From positions 1 through 64,000 of the forward strand of contig JBFMDH010000016.1 in the NCBI GenBank assembly GCA_040754075.1: a stretch of DNA of 64,000 nucleotides, read 5' to 3'. Made by a program: the position numbers and the translations under genes. The notes beneath the pieces are model-generated. The model was not told the DNA's origin and made no database searches. It saw nothing but the letters and a program-made list of their open reading frames with translations. This DNA comes from Acidobacteriota bacterium (GTDB taxonomy: Bacteria; Acidobacteriota; Blastocatellia; UBA7656). Below are positions 9,420-17,950 of this stretch, one piece after another; the stretch's first letter is position 1, and each line of letters begins with the position of its first letter.

Positions 9420-10328
9420 CTAATCATCACTGTTTTGAGTTCTGGAATAGACAAAGCGAATGGCGCGCGCCAACCCGTCGTCGCCTACCACGACATCTGC
9501 TTTGACCATTTCACGGTCACGTTCGACATTCATCGGCAGCCCCATCGCAATCAAGGTCGAACGCGACACCATCATCCGCACCACATGACCGCTTTCCATC
9601 GCCGTGGCGTCCGAGACATAAGTCAACGGGATGTAATCGGTGGTCACTTCATTGCTACTCGGCGCTTTGACTGAACGTTTTGTTGTACCGGCAACCACTC
9701 TATCCCGACGCGGCGCAATTTTATTTTCAGGTTGAGGTGAATTGCTGCCACCAGCAATTTGATCTTGTTTCTGCGGTTGATTTTCGGGAGCCGGCGCAAT
9801 TGCTTTTTGCTCATTTTCTTTGGTTGGCTGTTCAACCGGATTTTGAACCGGTGCGCGTGCATCCTGTTTGGGTTCATTGCTCTGCAACGGTAACAGGCTC
9901 AATGCGCCTACGGTGAGCAAAACCACGATGGCAGCGGCGGCGGCGATCCAGAGCCAACGCGAAACGCCAGTCGGTTTAGGTTTTGCGCTCTGAAATTGCA
10001 AAACCTTATTCGGCTGGGCAGTAACCGGTGCAGAGGTACGATGCAAATTGAGGTCATCGCCAGTTGTGATAGGGCGCGGCGCGTGTGAAGACGGCGTATG
10101 TTCAGCGAAAGCTTTCAACAAGGCAGCTTTGGTGTGAGCGGAAGCTTGCCCGGTTTCAGCATTCGCCGTCACTTGCAACGCCTGTGTTAAGGCACGCTCG
10201 TTCACCAGACGCGCCGCGCAGGGGGCGCACGAATTTTTATGCGCCAAAGCGAGTTTGTATTGCGATGCTTCAATTACTTTTCCACCAGCCAGATCACTGG
10301 CAAGCGTTTGAAATTCTTTACAGTTCAT
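9420..10328 (-). CDS. Membrane anti-sigma factor with zinc-finger-like N-terminus
   Basis: 302 residues. The N-terminal 40 residues carry Cys3 and then HKNSCAPC (H30, C34, C37), a zinc-binding anti-sigma (ZAS/zf-HC2-like) arrangement. A single membrane segment lies at about 123-147 (WLWIAAAAAIVVLLTVGAL), then a Pro/Gln-rich periplasmic stalk and a C-terminal domain (about 225-300). Such proteins hold an ECF sigma factor at the membrane until a signal leads to release. Its ATG overlaps the stop of the sigma factor gene (ATGA, 10325-10328), which supports translational coupling and pairing with that sigma factor. Confidence 0.8.
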   Translation of the reverse strand: MNCKEFQTLASDLAGGKVIEASQYKLALAHKNSCAPCAARLVNERALTQALQVTANAETGQASAHTKAALLKAFAEHTPSSHAPRPITTGDDLNLHRTSAPVTAQPNKVLQFQSAKPKPTGVSRWLWIAAAAAIVVLLTVGALSLLPLQSNEPKQDARAPVQNPVEQPTKENEQKAIAPAPENQPQKQDQIAGGSNSPQPENKIAPRRDRVVAGTTKRSVKAPSSNEVTTDYIPLTYVSDATAMESGHVVRMMVSRSTLIAMGLPMNVERDREMVKADVVVGDDGLARAIRFVYSRTQNSDD

Positions 10329-10969
10329 AATACGTACCTCGCAGGAATGGAACTGCTGGTCGTGGTTTCAATGTCCGCAGTTGTCTGCAATTTTTTCATC
10401 AACAATTCGCGGGCGCGCGATAATCTGGAACGCACGGTTCCGACCGCACAGCCGATGATGCTGGCGGCTTCTTCATAATTCATCTCATGCAGATTGCACA
10501 AAATGATGACTTCGCGGTAATGCGTCGGCAGCGCGAGCACAGCTTGCCTCACCGCGTCAATCACCTGATTGCGGGTGAAATCGGCAAGCGGGTCTTGTCG
10601 GCAAATCATGCGTTCATCAATCGAACCACTGTCCGCTTCGTCATCATCGGGCATCGCGACAAAATTTTTATCCCGCTCCAATCGTTTCAACACGCGATTG
10701 CGGGTGATGCCATACAGATAGGTGGACAGCGAACCGCGCGTCGGGTCAAATTGATAAGCATCGCGCATCAGGGCAATAAAGACATCCTGCGTCACATCTT
10801 CGGCAAGCGTTTCGCTGCCGCTCATGCGCAGGGCAAAGCGGTAGACGCTCGGTTGCCGTCGTTCATAAATCATCTCGAAAGCCACCAGGTCGCCGGTCGC
10901 CATCAGCGGCAATAGCTCTTCGTCTGTGAAGTGTTCAAGCGTTCGGCTCATCTGTAATTGGCAACTCAC
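10325..10969 (-). CDS. ECF RNA polymerase sigma factor (coupled to the anti-sigma gene)
   Basis: 214 residues from GTG at 10969; an in-frame ATG at 10951 is an alternative but has no ribosome site. Region 2 is at about 20-90 (FALRMSGSETLAEDVTQDVF, then the helix around YLYGITRNRVLKRLER), region 4 at about 135-190 (LPTHYREVIILCNLHEMNYE, then the helix-turn-helix around VGTVRSRLSRARE). It binds core polymerase and directs it to target promoters. The stop overlaps the anti-sigma start. It starts 10 bp after another ECF sigma gene. Confidence 0.92.
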   Translation of the reverse strand: MSCQLQMSRTLEHFTDEELLPLMATGDLVAFEMIYERRQPSVYRFALRMSGSETLAEDVTQDVFIALMRDAYQFDPTRGSLSTYLYGITRNRVLKRLERDKNFVAMPDDDEADSGSIDERMICRQDPLADFTRNQVIDAVRQAVLALPTHYREVIILCNLHEMNYEEAASIIGCAVGTVRSRLSRARELLMKKLQTTADIETTTSSSIPARYVL

Positions 10970-10979
10970 TTGTTATCTC

Positions 10980-11756
10980 TCAGTGCTTAGTCGTTATTTG
11001 TTCTTCAATGGTTTCAAAATAATTTGCCGCTTGTCGTTTGCGAGCGTTTTCGGCGCTCAGCAACAGCCGCTTCATCAATGAACGCAAAACTCGCCGCGCT
11101 CTAAAGGCGCGGGTTTTGATTTTCGATTTGCCCCAACCCAAAATCTCCGATAGCTCTTGAATGGAATGCCCGTCTCTATCCAGGAGCATCAAAATCAGGC
11201 GATCTTCGGGTTCGAGTTTTGCAAGCAAGCGTTCGGCAATATCGATTGCTTCGCGTCGTCGTTCATCGCTTAAAAAAAGTGTGTGTGCCGCTTCAATCAT
11301 CTGCAATTCGTACCATTCGTTTTCGGTTTCGGCTGAGGGCATCACACGTTTTTCCTGATGGCGACGTTCAGAGCGAAAATGATTATAACAGGCGTTCACG
11401 GTGATTCTGGCAATCCAGGCGTCAAACGACCGTCCGCGGGTAAACGTACCGAGCGAAAAATAGACCCGCGTAAAAACCTCTTGCGCCACATCTTCGATCA
11501 CATCACGCCGACGAAAGAAACTGCCGATAATGTTGAAGACTCTCTGGCTGAAATGGCGCACCAGTAATGCAAAAGCCTCCGTATCCCCATCGACAGAACG
11601 CCTAACCCAATCATCAATGAGGAGGAATTGTTGAGCGGTGGGGTTTTCACCCGAAGTATTACCGTCAATTGTCAAAGAACCGGAATTTTCATCACCCGCG
11701 AATGCCGCATCTTCTACCGGTTGGTTGCGCTGGTTTGTGGTTTTTGATGCGACCAT
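10980..11756 (-). CDS. Second ECF sigma factor
   Basis: About 258 residues from the ATG at 11756; the frame also has a TTG at 11825. Region 2 (about 60-125) includes RRRDVIEDVAQEVFTRVYF and WIARITVNACYNHFRSERR; region 4 (about 175-235) includes LEPEDRLILMLLDRDGHSIQ and WGKSKIKTRAFRARRVLR. It differs clearly from the adjacent sigma factor and has a 50-residue acidic N-terminal extension. Two ECF genes in tandem with one anti-sigma gene suggests a cascade or shared control. This one has no dedicated anti-sigma gene visible, so its control is unclear. Confidence 0.9.
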   Translation of the reverse strand: MVASKTTNQRNQPVEDAAFAGDENSGSLTIDGNTSGENPTAQQFLLIDDWVRRSVDGDTEAFALLVRHFSQRVFNIIGSFFRRRDVIEDVAQEVFTRVYFSLGTFTRGRSFDAWIARITVNACYNHFRSERRHQEKRVMPSAETENEWYELQMIEAAHTLFLSDERRREAIDIAERLLAKLEPEDRLILMLLDRDGHSIQELSEILGWGKSKIKTRAFRARRVLRSLMKRLLLSAENARKRQAANYFETIEEQITTKH

Positions 11757-11898
11757 TAATGTCCCGATATTTTCAAAAAATAATCGGCAAGCGACAAATT
11801 GCTTGTGTGTCTCCCGATGCAACAAGCAAAGAGGCGCTCGCCAATTCCTTTAAATTGTGACTGTCGATTTCATCGCTCCGGTTTTCCTTAAAAATAGA

Positions 11899-11954
11899 CT
11901 TCTTGCAAAAGACCAGCCTTCGAGGGCACTTCGCAAACCTGCTTTTGCAAGAAG
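11899..11954. repeat. 13-bp perfect inverted repeat
   Basis: CTTCTTGCAAAAG (11899-11911) and CTTTTGCAAGAAG (11942-11954) are exact reverse complements around a 30-nt loop. It lies between the DUF5666 gene and the second sigma gene, both on the minus strand. There is no T-run, so it may be a weak terminator, an RNA processing site, or a small repeat insertion. Confidence 0.45.
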
Positions 11955-11993
11955 CCCGGATTCCCCTATGTGGAGAAGAGACAAGCAGGAAAA

Positions 11994-12635
11994 CTATTTG
12001 CCCGGCTTCTGGTCGCCGCCGAAAATGCGCGTGGCGACAAATTGACCGCTGTCGTTTTTCGCGCCTTCGGCTCGCGCATGGTCGCCGACTTTGAAATCGG
12101 CTAAAGTCGCGCTTTGACGATTGCGATTGAATGTCGTCTGGGCAGTGACCAGTATGGTCTGACTATCGCCTTGAAAATTTTTGACGGTGATGGTTCCGGT
12201 TGCCGCATCAATGGCGGTGACTTCGCCGCCAACACCATTGAACCGTCCGCCGCGACCGCCTGGAGGTCCCATCGGGGGACGGTCGCCACCCATTACTCTT
12301 TCAGCCACGAATTGTCCGTTGGCATCGCGCGCGCCGAGTGCCATTACGAAATCATCTGTTTTGAACGCGGAGAGCGTCGCCGCTTCACGATTGTATGCAT
12401 AAACCGTTTTGTCGGTGACGGTGAACGTCAGTTCTTCGTCTTCACGGTTTTTTACTTTAAATGTGTTGCCGCTGATTTCTACGACTTTACCGGCAAGCTG
12501 TTTTGCCGGGTCGAAATTGGGCGGGCTGCCGCGACGACCCTGAGGGGCTTGGGAAAAACTGTCAGGTTGAATTGCGACATTAAAAAGAACTGCCAGCGCG
12601 ATACTGAGCATGATTTTGAATAATTTGTCTACCAT
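11994..12635 (-). CDS. Secreted DUF5666 protein (two repeats)
   Basis: 213 residues; AGGAGAGGAA precedes the ATG. A signal peptide (to about DSFSQA) is followed by two similar beta-rich units, about 47-115 (AGKVVEISGNTFKVKNREDE ... ALGARDANGQFVAERVMGG) and about 135-207 (GEVTAIDAATGTITVKNFQG ... AEGAKNDSGQFVATRIFGG). This is the DUF5666 pattern, a small barrel-like fold of unknown function found in exported proteins. A Gly/Pro/Arg linker joins them. It may belong to the same regulon as the sigma genes downstream. Confidence 0.75.
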   Translation of the reverse strand: MVDKLFKIMLSIALAVLFNVAIQPDSFSQAPQGRRGSPPNFDPAKQLAGKVVEISGNTFKVKNREDEELTFTVTDKTVYAYNREAATLSAFKTDDFVMALGARDANGQFVAERVMGGDRPPMGPPGGRGGRFNGVGGEVTAIDAATGTITVKNFQGDSQTILVTAQTTFNRNRQSATLADFKVGDHARAEGAKNDSGQFVATRIFGGDQKPGK

Positions 12636-12865
12636 TTCCTCTCCTTTGTTTGAACCAGTCTGAGCTGGGACGCTTGTCAGGATTTAAATTCATTTATTTT
12701 ATTTCCACTGTATGGTGTCTTCGTGTACATCGGTGATGTCCTTGAGGCGGCTATATAGTTCCACAAATTTAAAAAAAATATTTTTGCGACAGGCTGACTT
12801 TATGAGCGGCGATGCTTTGCTAAAATGAAACGACGCAAATTCACTGATGGTCAGGAGAGTTGAAC

Positions 12866-14641
12866 ATGAGAAACCTGAAATTACGAATTTTATTCAACCG
12901 GACGTTTATCTTTTTTTTAGCCGTCTTCATTTTTTTACCGCTTTTCGATTCGCAAACCACGACTCAGGCAAATTCCGATGAAGCGAAATGGGTCGAGCGC
13001 ACTTTGAAATCGCTCTCCTTGCGCGAACGCATCGGACAGATGATTGTGGTCTCTGCGGTCAGTGAATTTGCCAACACCAGCGGCGAACGATTCCAGGAAA
13101 TTCAAAAACAGATTGTTGAAAATAAAGTTGGCGGCATCATCGTCAGTTGGGGCAGCGTCAACGAAATCGCTGCAATGACCAATGAATTTCAACGCCTGGC
13201 AAAAATTCCTCTGCTTATCTCTTCGGATATGGAACGAGGACTCAGAATGCGCAGTCGCAACGGCACGCCGTTTACAACCGCGATGGGCGTCGCCGCAACC
13301 GGCGACCCGAATGCCGCCTACACCCAGGGAAAAATCGTCGCCCAGGAGATGCGCGCCATCGGCGTGAATTGGCTTTACGCGCCGGTCGCCGACATCAATA
13401 ACAATGCCGATAATCCGGTCATCAACATTCGCAGTTTTGGCGAAGACCCGAAACGGGTTGCGGAATTCGTCGCCGCTTTCACGCGAGGCGCGCGCGATGG
13501 CGGCGCGCTTTCGACCGCCAAACATTTTCCAGGGCATGGCGATACGGCGACCGATTCGCATATCGGATTGCCGACCATCAACGCCGACCGCGCGCGGCTG
13601 GATTTGGTAGAACTTGCGCCTTTTCGTTCGGCAATCGCTGCCGGTGTCGATTCGATTATGGTCGCGCACATCGCTTTGCCGCGCGTTGCCGGTGACGAAA
13701 TGCCCGCGACCCTTTCGCCGAAACTTTCAAGCGAACTGCTGAGACGCGATTTGAATTTTCAAGGCATCATCGTCACTGATGCTTTGGGAATGGGCGCAAT
13801 CGTTAAAGGTTTTCCAAATGGCGCGGCAGCCGTGCAGGCAATCAAAGCGGGCGCAGATGTCGCGTTGATGCCGCCAGACCCGAAAGCCGCGATTGATGCC
13901 ATCGAAGCGGCGGTGAAAAACGGCGACATCACAGAAGCGCGCATCAATGAATCGGTGCGCCGGTTGCTCAAAGCGAAATATAAACTCGGACTTGCAAAAC
14001 AACGCTTCGTTGATTTAGCGGCGGTCAATCGTCTGGTTGAACGACCGGAAAATGTGCAGCAAGCCACCCGTATCACCGAAATGTCGATGACGGTGCTGAG
14101 AAATAAAAATCAGATGTTGCCGCTTGATATTGAAAGCGCCAATCGAACCCTTTTCGTTGTGCTTGCCGCAGACGATGATGTAGAAGAGGGTCGCGCCTTT
14201 ATCCCGCAAATTCAACAGCGCAGCAACCGCGCCAAAATCATTCGCCTCGACCCACGCGCAACCGCCGATGAATATCGCGTTGCAATCGACGAAGCGATGA
14301 AGGCTGAAAATGTCATCATTGCGCCTTTCGTTAAACGCGCGGCTTCCAAAGGTACGGTGGCGCTCCCGGAAACTCAGGCACATTTCGTGCGCCGCATGAT
14401 TGACCTCGCGAAACCGGTTGCGGTCATCGCCTTCGGCAGCCCTTATTTGATTCGCCAGTTTCCCAATGCGCCGGTCTATCTGGTGACCTATGCCATCGAA
14501 GAGAATGTGCAAATCGCCGCTGCCCGCGCATTGTTTGGTGAAACCGCGATCAAAGGACATTTGCCCGTAAGTATTCCCAATCTCTTTGAACACGGCGCAG
14601 GCTTAGAAGTTGGGGTTAAGAAATCCACCGCAGCGAATTAG
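12866..14641 (+). CDS. Secreted glycoside hydrolase family 3 (beta-N-acetylhexosaminidase-like)
   Basis: 591 residues; ATG at 12866 lies 6 nt after AGGAGAG. A signal-peptide-like N-terminus precedes a GH3 barrel at about 40-385. Motifs: KHFPGHGDT (about 219-227) with DSHIGLP just after, and IVTDALGMGAI with the predicted nucleophile Asp305. The KHFPGHG...SH signature is that of NagZ-type enzymes, which use a His/Asp dyad as acid/base and cleave N-acetylglucosaminides from peptidoglycan fragments. Unlike cytoplasmic NagZ (about 340 residues) it has a further C-terminal domain (about 400-590) and a signal peptide, so it acts outside the cytoplasm. Stand-alone gene. Confidence 0.88.
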   Translation: MRNLKLRILFNRTFIFFLAVFIFLPLFDSQTTTQANSDEAKWVERTLKSLSLRERIGQMIVVSAVSEFANTSGERFQEIQKQIVENKVGGIIVSWGSVNEIAAMTNEFQRLAKIPLLISSDMERGLRMRSRNGTPFTTAMGVAATGDPNAAYTQGKIVAQEMRAIGVNWLYAPVADINNNADNPVINIRSFGEDPKRVAEFVAAFTRGARDGGALSTAKHFPGHGDTATDSHIGLPTINADRARLDLVELAPFRSAIAAGVDSIMVAHIALPRVAGDEMPATLSPKLSSELLRRDLNFQGIIVTDALGMGAIVKGFPNGAAAVQAIKAGADVALMPPDPKAAIDAIEAAVKNGDITEARINESVRRLLKAKYKLGLAKQRFVDLAAVNRLVERPENVQQATRITEMSMTVLRNKNQMLPLDIESANRTLFVVLAADDDVEEGRAFIPQIQQRSNRAKIIRLDPRATADEYRVAIDEAMKAENVIIAPFVKRAASKGTVALPETQAHFVRRMIDLAKPVAVIAFGSPYLIRQFPNAPVYLVTYAIEENVQIAAARALFGETAIKGHLPVSIPNLFEHGAGLEVGVKKSTAAN

Positions 14642-14839
14642 CCGGGACTGTATTTAATAAAATTTTTTTGAGCCGGTTATTTTTTCTCGCAATCATTGCG
14701 ATGGAGTTAATACCGGTATTGTACGATTGCCATTTTCGCTGAGGCGATTGAGTGGTTGGTAAAAAATCTTTAATCTTGCCGGTTGAAAAATCATCCGAAT
14801 CCGCTAAGATAATCACACTGCCGGAAACAACTTTAATAA

Positions 14840-17722
14840 ATGCGCTTTTATATTTTGAAAGGAATTACCCAGCCGATGTGGAACTTCAGATTATCGCTCT
14901 GTCTTTTGTTTGTGCTCGCGGCATTTTGTCTGCCGCTTCATGCGCAACAACCCTGCAAACCGCCAACCTTACTGACCAATTCGCAACAAACCAACATCTT
15001 TTCCGAACCGCAGGAAGTTGATTTGGGCGATGCGATTGCCGAACACCTGCAACGCGATTTTCGCATCATTGATGATGATGAAGTGACTGGCACGCTCAAA
15101 CGCATTGGTGAACGCCTCGTCAAACACCTGCCGCCGAATAATCTGCGCTTTCAATTCTTTTTGGTTGAACTTCCCGAAGCCAATGCCTTCGTGCTGCCCG
15201 GCGGTCGCATCTATGTGTCGCGCAAGTTAATTGCCTTCGCGCAAAATGAAGATGAAGTGGCGGGGGTGCTCGCGCATGAAATCGGGCATCTGCTGGCGCG
15301 TCAACACGGCATCGATATGACGCGACTCTTTCGGGAAGTGCTGGGCGTCAGACAAGTCACCGACCGCAAAGATATTTTTGAGAAGTACAATCAACTGGTT
15401 GAAAATTACGGGCGCAAACCCGAAGTTTTCGGGCGCGGCGGCAAAGATGAAGAACAGATTGTTGCCGATCAAATCGGGCTTTTCGCATTAGCCAGCGCCG
15501 GTTATAACCCGCAAGCCTTTGCGACATTCTGGGATCGGTTTGCCGAAACCAAAGGCAAGACCGGCGGCTTTTTCTCGAACCTTTTTGGCACCACCAAACC
15601 CGAAGAAAAACGGCTGCGCGAAATTATGAAAGGTTTGGCGACGCTGCCTGCTTCGTGCATCGAAACGCGAAGCGCAGGAAAAGCCGACGAATTTCAAAAA
15701 TGGCAAACCGCAGTTATCAACTACACCGGCATCGGCAAAAAAGAAAATCTCCATGCGGTTCTGTCCAAAACCGTTTTGAATCCGCCGCTCAGAGGCGAAA
15801 CCAATCATCTGCGTTTCAGCCCGGATGGCAAATACATTCTGGCGCAGGATGATTCGGGCATCAATGTGTTGACCCGCGAACCGCTCACCGCATTATTTCG
15901 CATACGCGCGCCGGAAGCCGAACCGGCACAATTTACTCCCGATTCGCAACACATCGTTTTTCATAACACTGACCTGCGCGTTGAGCTGTGGAGTATTGCC
16001 GAACAGAAATTAAAAGAGGCGCATGAACTGTTCATTCGCAAAGGCGCATTGCAGAGTTTGCTGTCGCCCGATGGCAGGACGTTGGCATGTCTGGACGCCG
16101 AATTAACCTTGAGCCTTTACGATGTGGCGAGCGGCGCGCCGGTATTTCAGAAAAAATCTTTTTACACCCCAAGCATTTTTGACATGTTGATTTTGCGACT
16201 GATTGAAATTTTCAGCCGGGATGATAATGAAGTCAGTGATTTGGATTGGATCAACATGGGATTTTCTGCTGACGGGCATTACTTTGCCGCCGGGCAACGC
16301 AGCACCAATTTCAATGCCCTCGGCGGTTTGAGTACCGAAAATGCAGCGATGATTTTTGATTTACAAAACAAAACGGCGTTGTCATTGAAAGGCAATGTGA
16401 AAAAGATCATTGCCAACGGGTTTGCCTTCGTCGGCGTTGACCGGCTCATGGGGTACAACCGCGAAGAACCGAATAAATCGCCGTTGATGATGTTGCCATC
16501 TTGTGAAACGGTTGAGCAGATTCCGCTCGGTCAATTCCCGATGTTTAATTCAAAATTTGCGGTGGCAACCAAAGGCAATTATTTGATTGCCCGACCTGCG
16601 GCGCAATATGCCGTCGGGGTAATGAATCTGGCAACTAAAAAATTCTTTCTCGGCAGTAAAAGCGCGGCAATTGATATTTATGACGATGTCTTTTTGTCGG
16701 AACGGGTGAATGGCGAAGTCGGATTATACGGGGTTGATAAAAGCGATTTGCGCACCAAAGTCGTGTTGCCGCCCAATCAATTGGGCAGGTTGCGCGCCGA
16801 AGCCATTTCGCAGGATTTCAACTGGGTCGCGGTTTCCGAACGCGCGCGCGGAGCAATCTGGGATTTACAAAAAGGCGAACGGGTTTTTCATGTGCGCGGC
16901 TTTCGCGGCGGACATTTTGGCGAAGCCAACGATTTCTATGCGGATTTCCCCAAAAACGCCCAGGACCCGCGTCAAATCGGGCGTTTGAATTTGCTGTCGC
17001 GCAATGCCGACGTGGTTTCCAAGCTTGAAGAAGACCGCGTCCGGCAATACGGCAACTATCTGTTGGTTACAAAACCCGCGAAGAAAGATGGGGAATTCGG
17101 CAGAGATATAATTTTGGAGATGCACAATGCGAAAAATTATTCGCTGATGTGGTCGAAGCCATTTCCCAAAGAAGCGCCGACGGTCTGGGTGAATGGGCGT
17201 GAAGAGATGATGGTTTTATCCTGGGCAACCTCTACGAAGTTCGCTCAGGACGAAATTAAAAAGGATGCCGAATTGGAAAAGAAAGCCGACGCCATGAAAG
17301 AGAAAGAGGGCGATTACTTTCTGCAAATTCTGGATGCGAAAACCGGTGATGTGAAAGGGCGATTGTTGATTGAAACCGGCAAAGGTTCATTCCGCATCAC
17401 CAATGTTTTTGCGGCGCAGGATTGGGTGGTGATTTCCGATAGCCAGAATCGGGTTTTGGTCTATTCGCTTTCGGCAAACGAGCAGAAAGGCAAGGTGTTT
17501 GGCGGACGCGCGACATTGAGCAAAGCCGCAGGGCTGTTATGTGTGGAAAACCAAGAAGGGCAATTGTCGTTATATGATTTAGCGACGATGGAAAAACGCG
17601 ACCAGTTAAATTTTTCAAGTCCGCTGTCGCTCACCGCATTCAGCGCCGACGGGAAAAAATTATTTGTGCTTACCGGCAATCAAATCGCTTACGTTTTTGA
17701 TGTCACCGCTTTCGGGAAATAA
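14840..17722 (+). CDS. Secreted M48 metallopeptidase fused to a beta-propeller-like region
   Basis: 960 residues from 14840; an in-frame ATG at 14876 gives a more compact signal peptide (MWNFRLSLCLLFVLAAFC) and is a serious alternative. The peptidase domain (about 55-270) has the zinc motif HEIGH at 146-150 and a later EEQIVADQIGL segment where the third ligand is expected. Residues about 310-960 look like WD40/PD40-type repeats (RFSPDGKYILAQDDSG, LSPDGRTLACLDAELTLSLY, FSADGKKLFVLTGNQIAYVF). M48 proteins at the envelope often handle misfolded outer-membrane proteins (BepA-like), normally with TPR repeats; a propeller in their place is unusual. Stand-alone gene. Confidence 0.85.
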   Translation: MRFYILKGITQPMWNFRLSLCLLFVLAAFCLPLHAQQPCKPPTLLTNSQQTNIFSEPQEVDLGDAIAEHLQRDFRIIDDDEVTGTLKRIGERLVKHLPPNNLRFQFFLVELPEANAFVLPGGRIYVSRKLIAFAQNEDEVAGVLAHEIGHLLARQHGIDMTRLFREVLGVRQVTDRKDIFEKYNQLVENYGRKPEVFGRGGKDEEQIVADQIGLFALASAGYNPQAFATFWDRFAETKGKTGGFFSNLFGTTKPEEKRLREIMKGLATLPASCIETRSAGKADEFQKWQTAVINYTGIGKKENLHAVLSKTVLNPPLRGETNHLRFSPDGKYILAQDDSGINVLTREPLTALFRIRAPEAEPAQFTPDSQHIVFHNTDLRVELWSIAEQKLKEAHELFIRKGALQSLLSPDGRTLACLDAELTLSLYDVASGAPVFQKKSFYTPSIFDMLILRLIEIFSRDDNEVSDLDWINMGFSADGHYFAAGQRSTNFNALGGLSTENAAMIFDLQNKTALSLKGNVKKIIANGFAFVGVDRLMGYNREEPNKSPLMMLPSCETVEQIPLGQFPMFNSKFAVATKGNYLIARPAAQYAVGVMNLATKKFFLGSKSAAIDIYDDVFLSERVNGEVGLYGVDKSDLRTKVVLPPNQLGRLRAEAISQDFNWVAVSERARGAIWDLQKGERVFHVRGFRGGHFGEANDFYADFPKNAQDPRQIGRLNLLSRNADVVSKLEEDRVRQYGNYLLVTKPAKKDGEFGRDIILEMHNAKNYSLMWSKPFPKEAPTVWVNGREEMMVLSWATSTKFAQDEIKKDAELEKKADAMKEKEGDYFLQILDAKTGDVKGRLLIETGKGSFRITNVFAAQDWVVISDSQNRVLVYSLSANEQKGKVFGGRATLSKAAGLLCVENQEGQLSLYDLATMEKRDQLNFSSPLSLTAFSADGKKLFVLTGNQIAYVFDVTAFGK

Positions 17723-17764
17723 ATCTCATCAATAGACGCAATCTGATGCTTTTAAGGTGTTGAG

Positions 17765-17850
17765 ATAATAGATTGACTGCGGCGTAAAAGTGTTGAGCCA
17801 TTGGTCAATACCGCCGCGCAATGACAGATTATCAAACTGCTGGCGGCTAT
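17765..17850 (-). pseudogene. Remnant of a rhodanese-like domain C-terminus
   Basis: Read on the minus strand, this stretch encodes QFDNLSLRGGIDQWLNTFTP followed by QSIYY. It matches the end of rhodanese domains (GFxNVxNLxGGIDAWxxxVDPSVPxY). Just upstream, a different frame reads VGGIAASSL, which fits the RSAxAAxxL helix that precedes this in intact domains, so a frameshift separates them. The rest is missing where the element at 17869-17950 lies. A short match, so moderate confidence. Confidence 0.4.
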
Positions 17851-17868
17851 ACCGCCAACCGACGATTA

Positions 17869-17950
17869 CTATAGCGGTTTGCGAATGAAGGTAAGGAGTA
17901 ATGTAGGCAGGGCTTGTCCCTGCCCTTACAATTGATTGCAAATCGCTCTA
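17869..17950. repeat. MITE-like palindromic element, copy A
   Basis: Begins CTATAGCGGTTTGC and ends GCAAATCGCTCTA, so the ends are imperfect inverted repeats (consensus CTAKAGCGRTTTGC). Inside is a hairpin GGCAGGG (17906-17912) / CCCTGCC (17918-17924). The same end sequences flank the element at 42135-42232, which has a different interior hairpin. The right end overlaps and supplies the TAG stop of the pit gene (17948-17950). Confidence 0.6.

Noticed and set aside
8730-9674. Long plus-strand frame opposite the secreted and anti-sigma genes
   Set aside because: Spans two well-supported minus-strand genes with no protein signature of its own.
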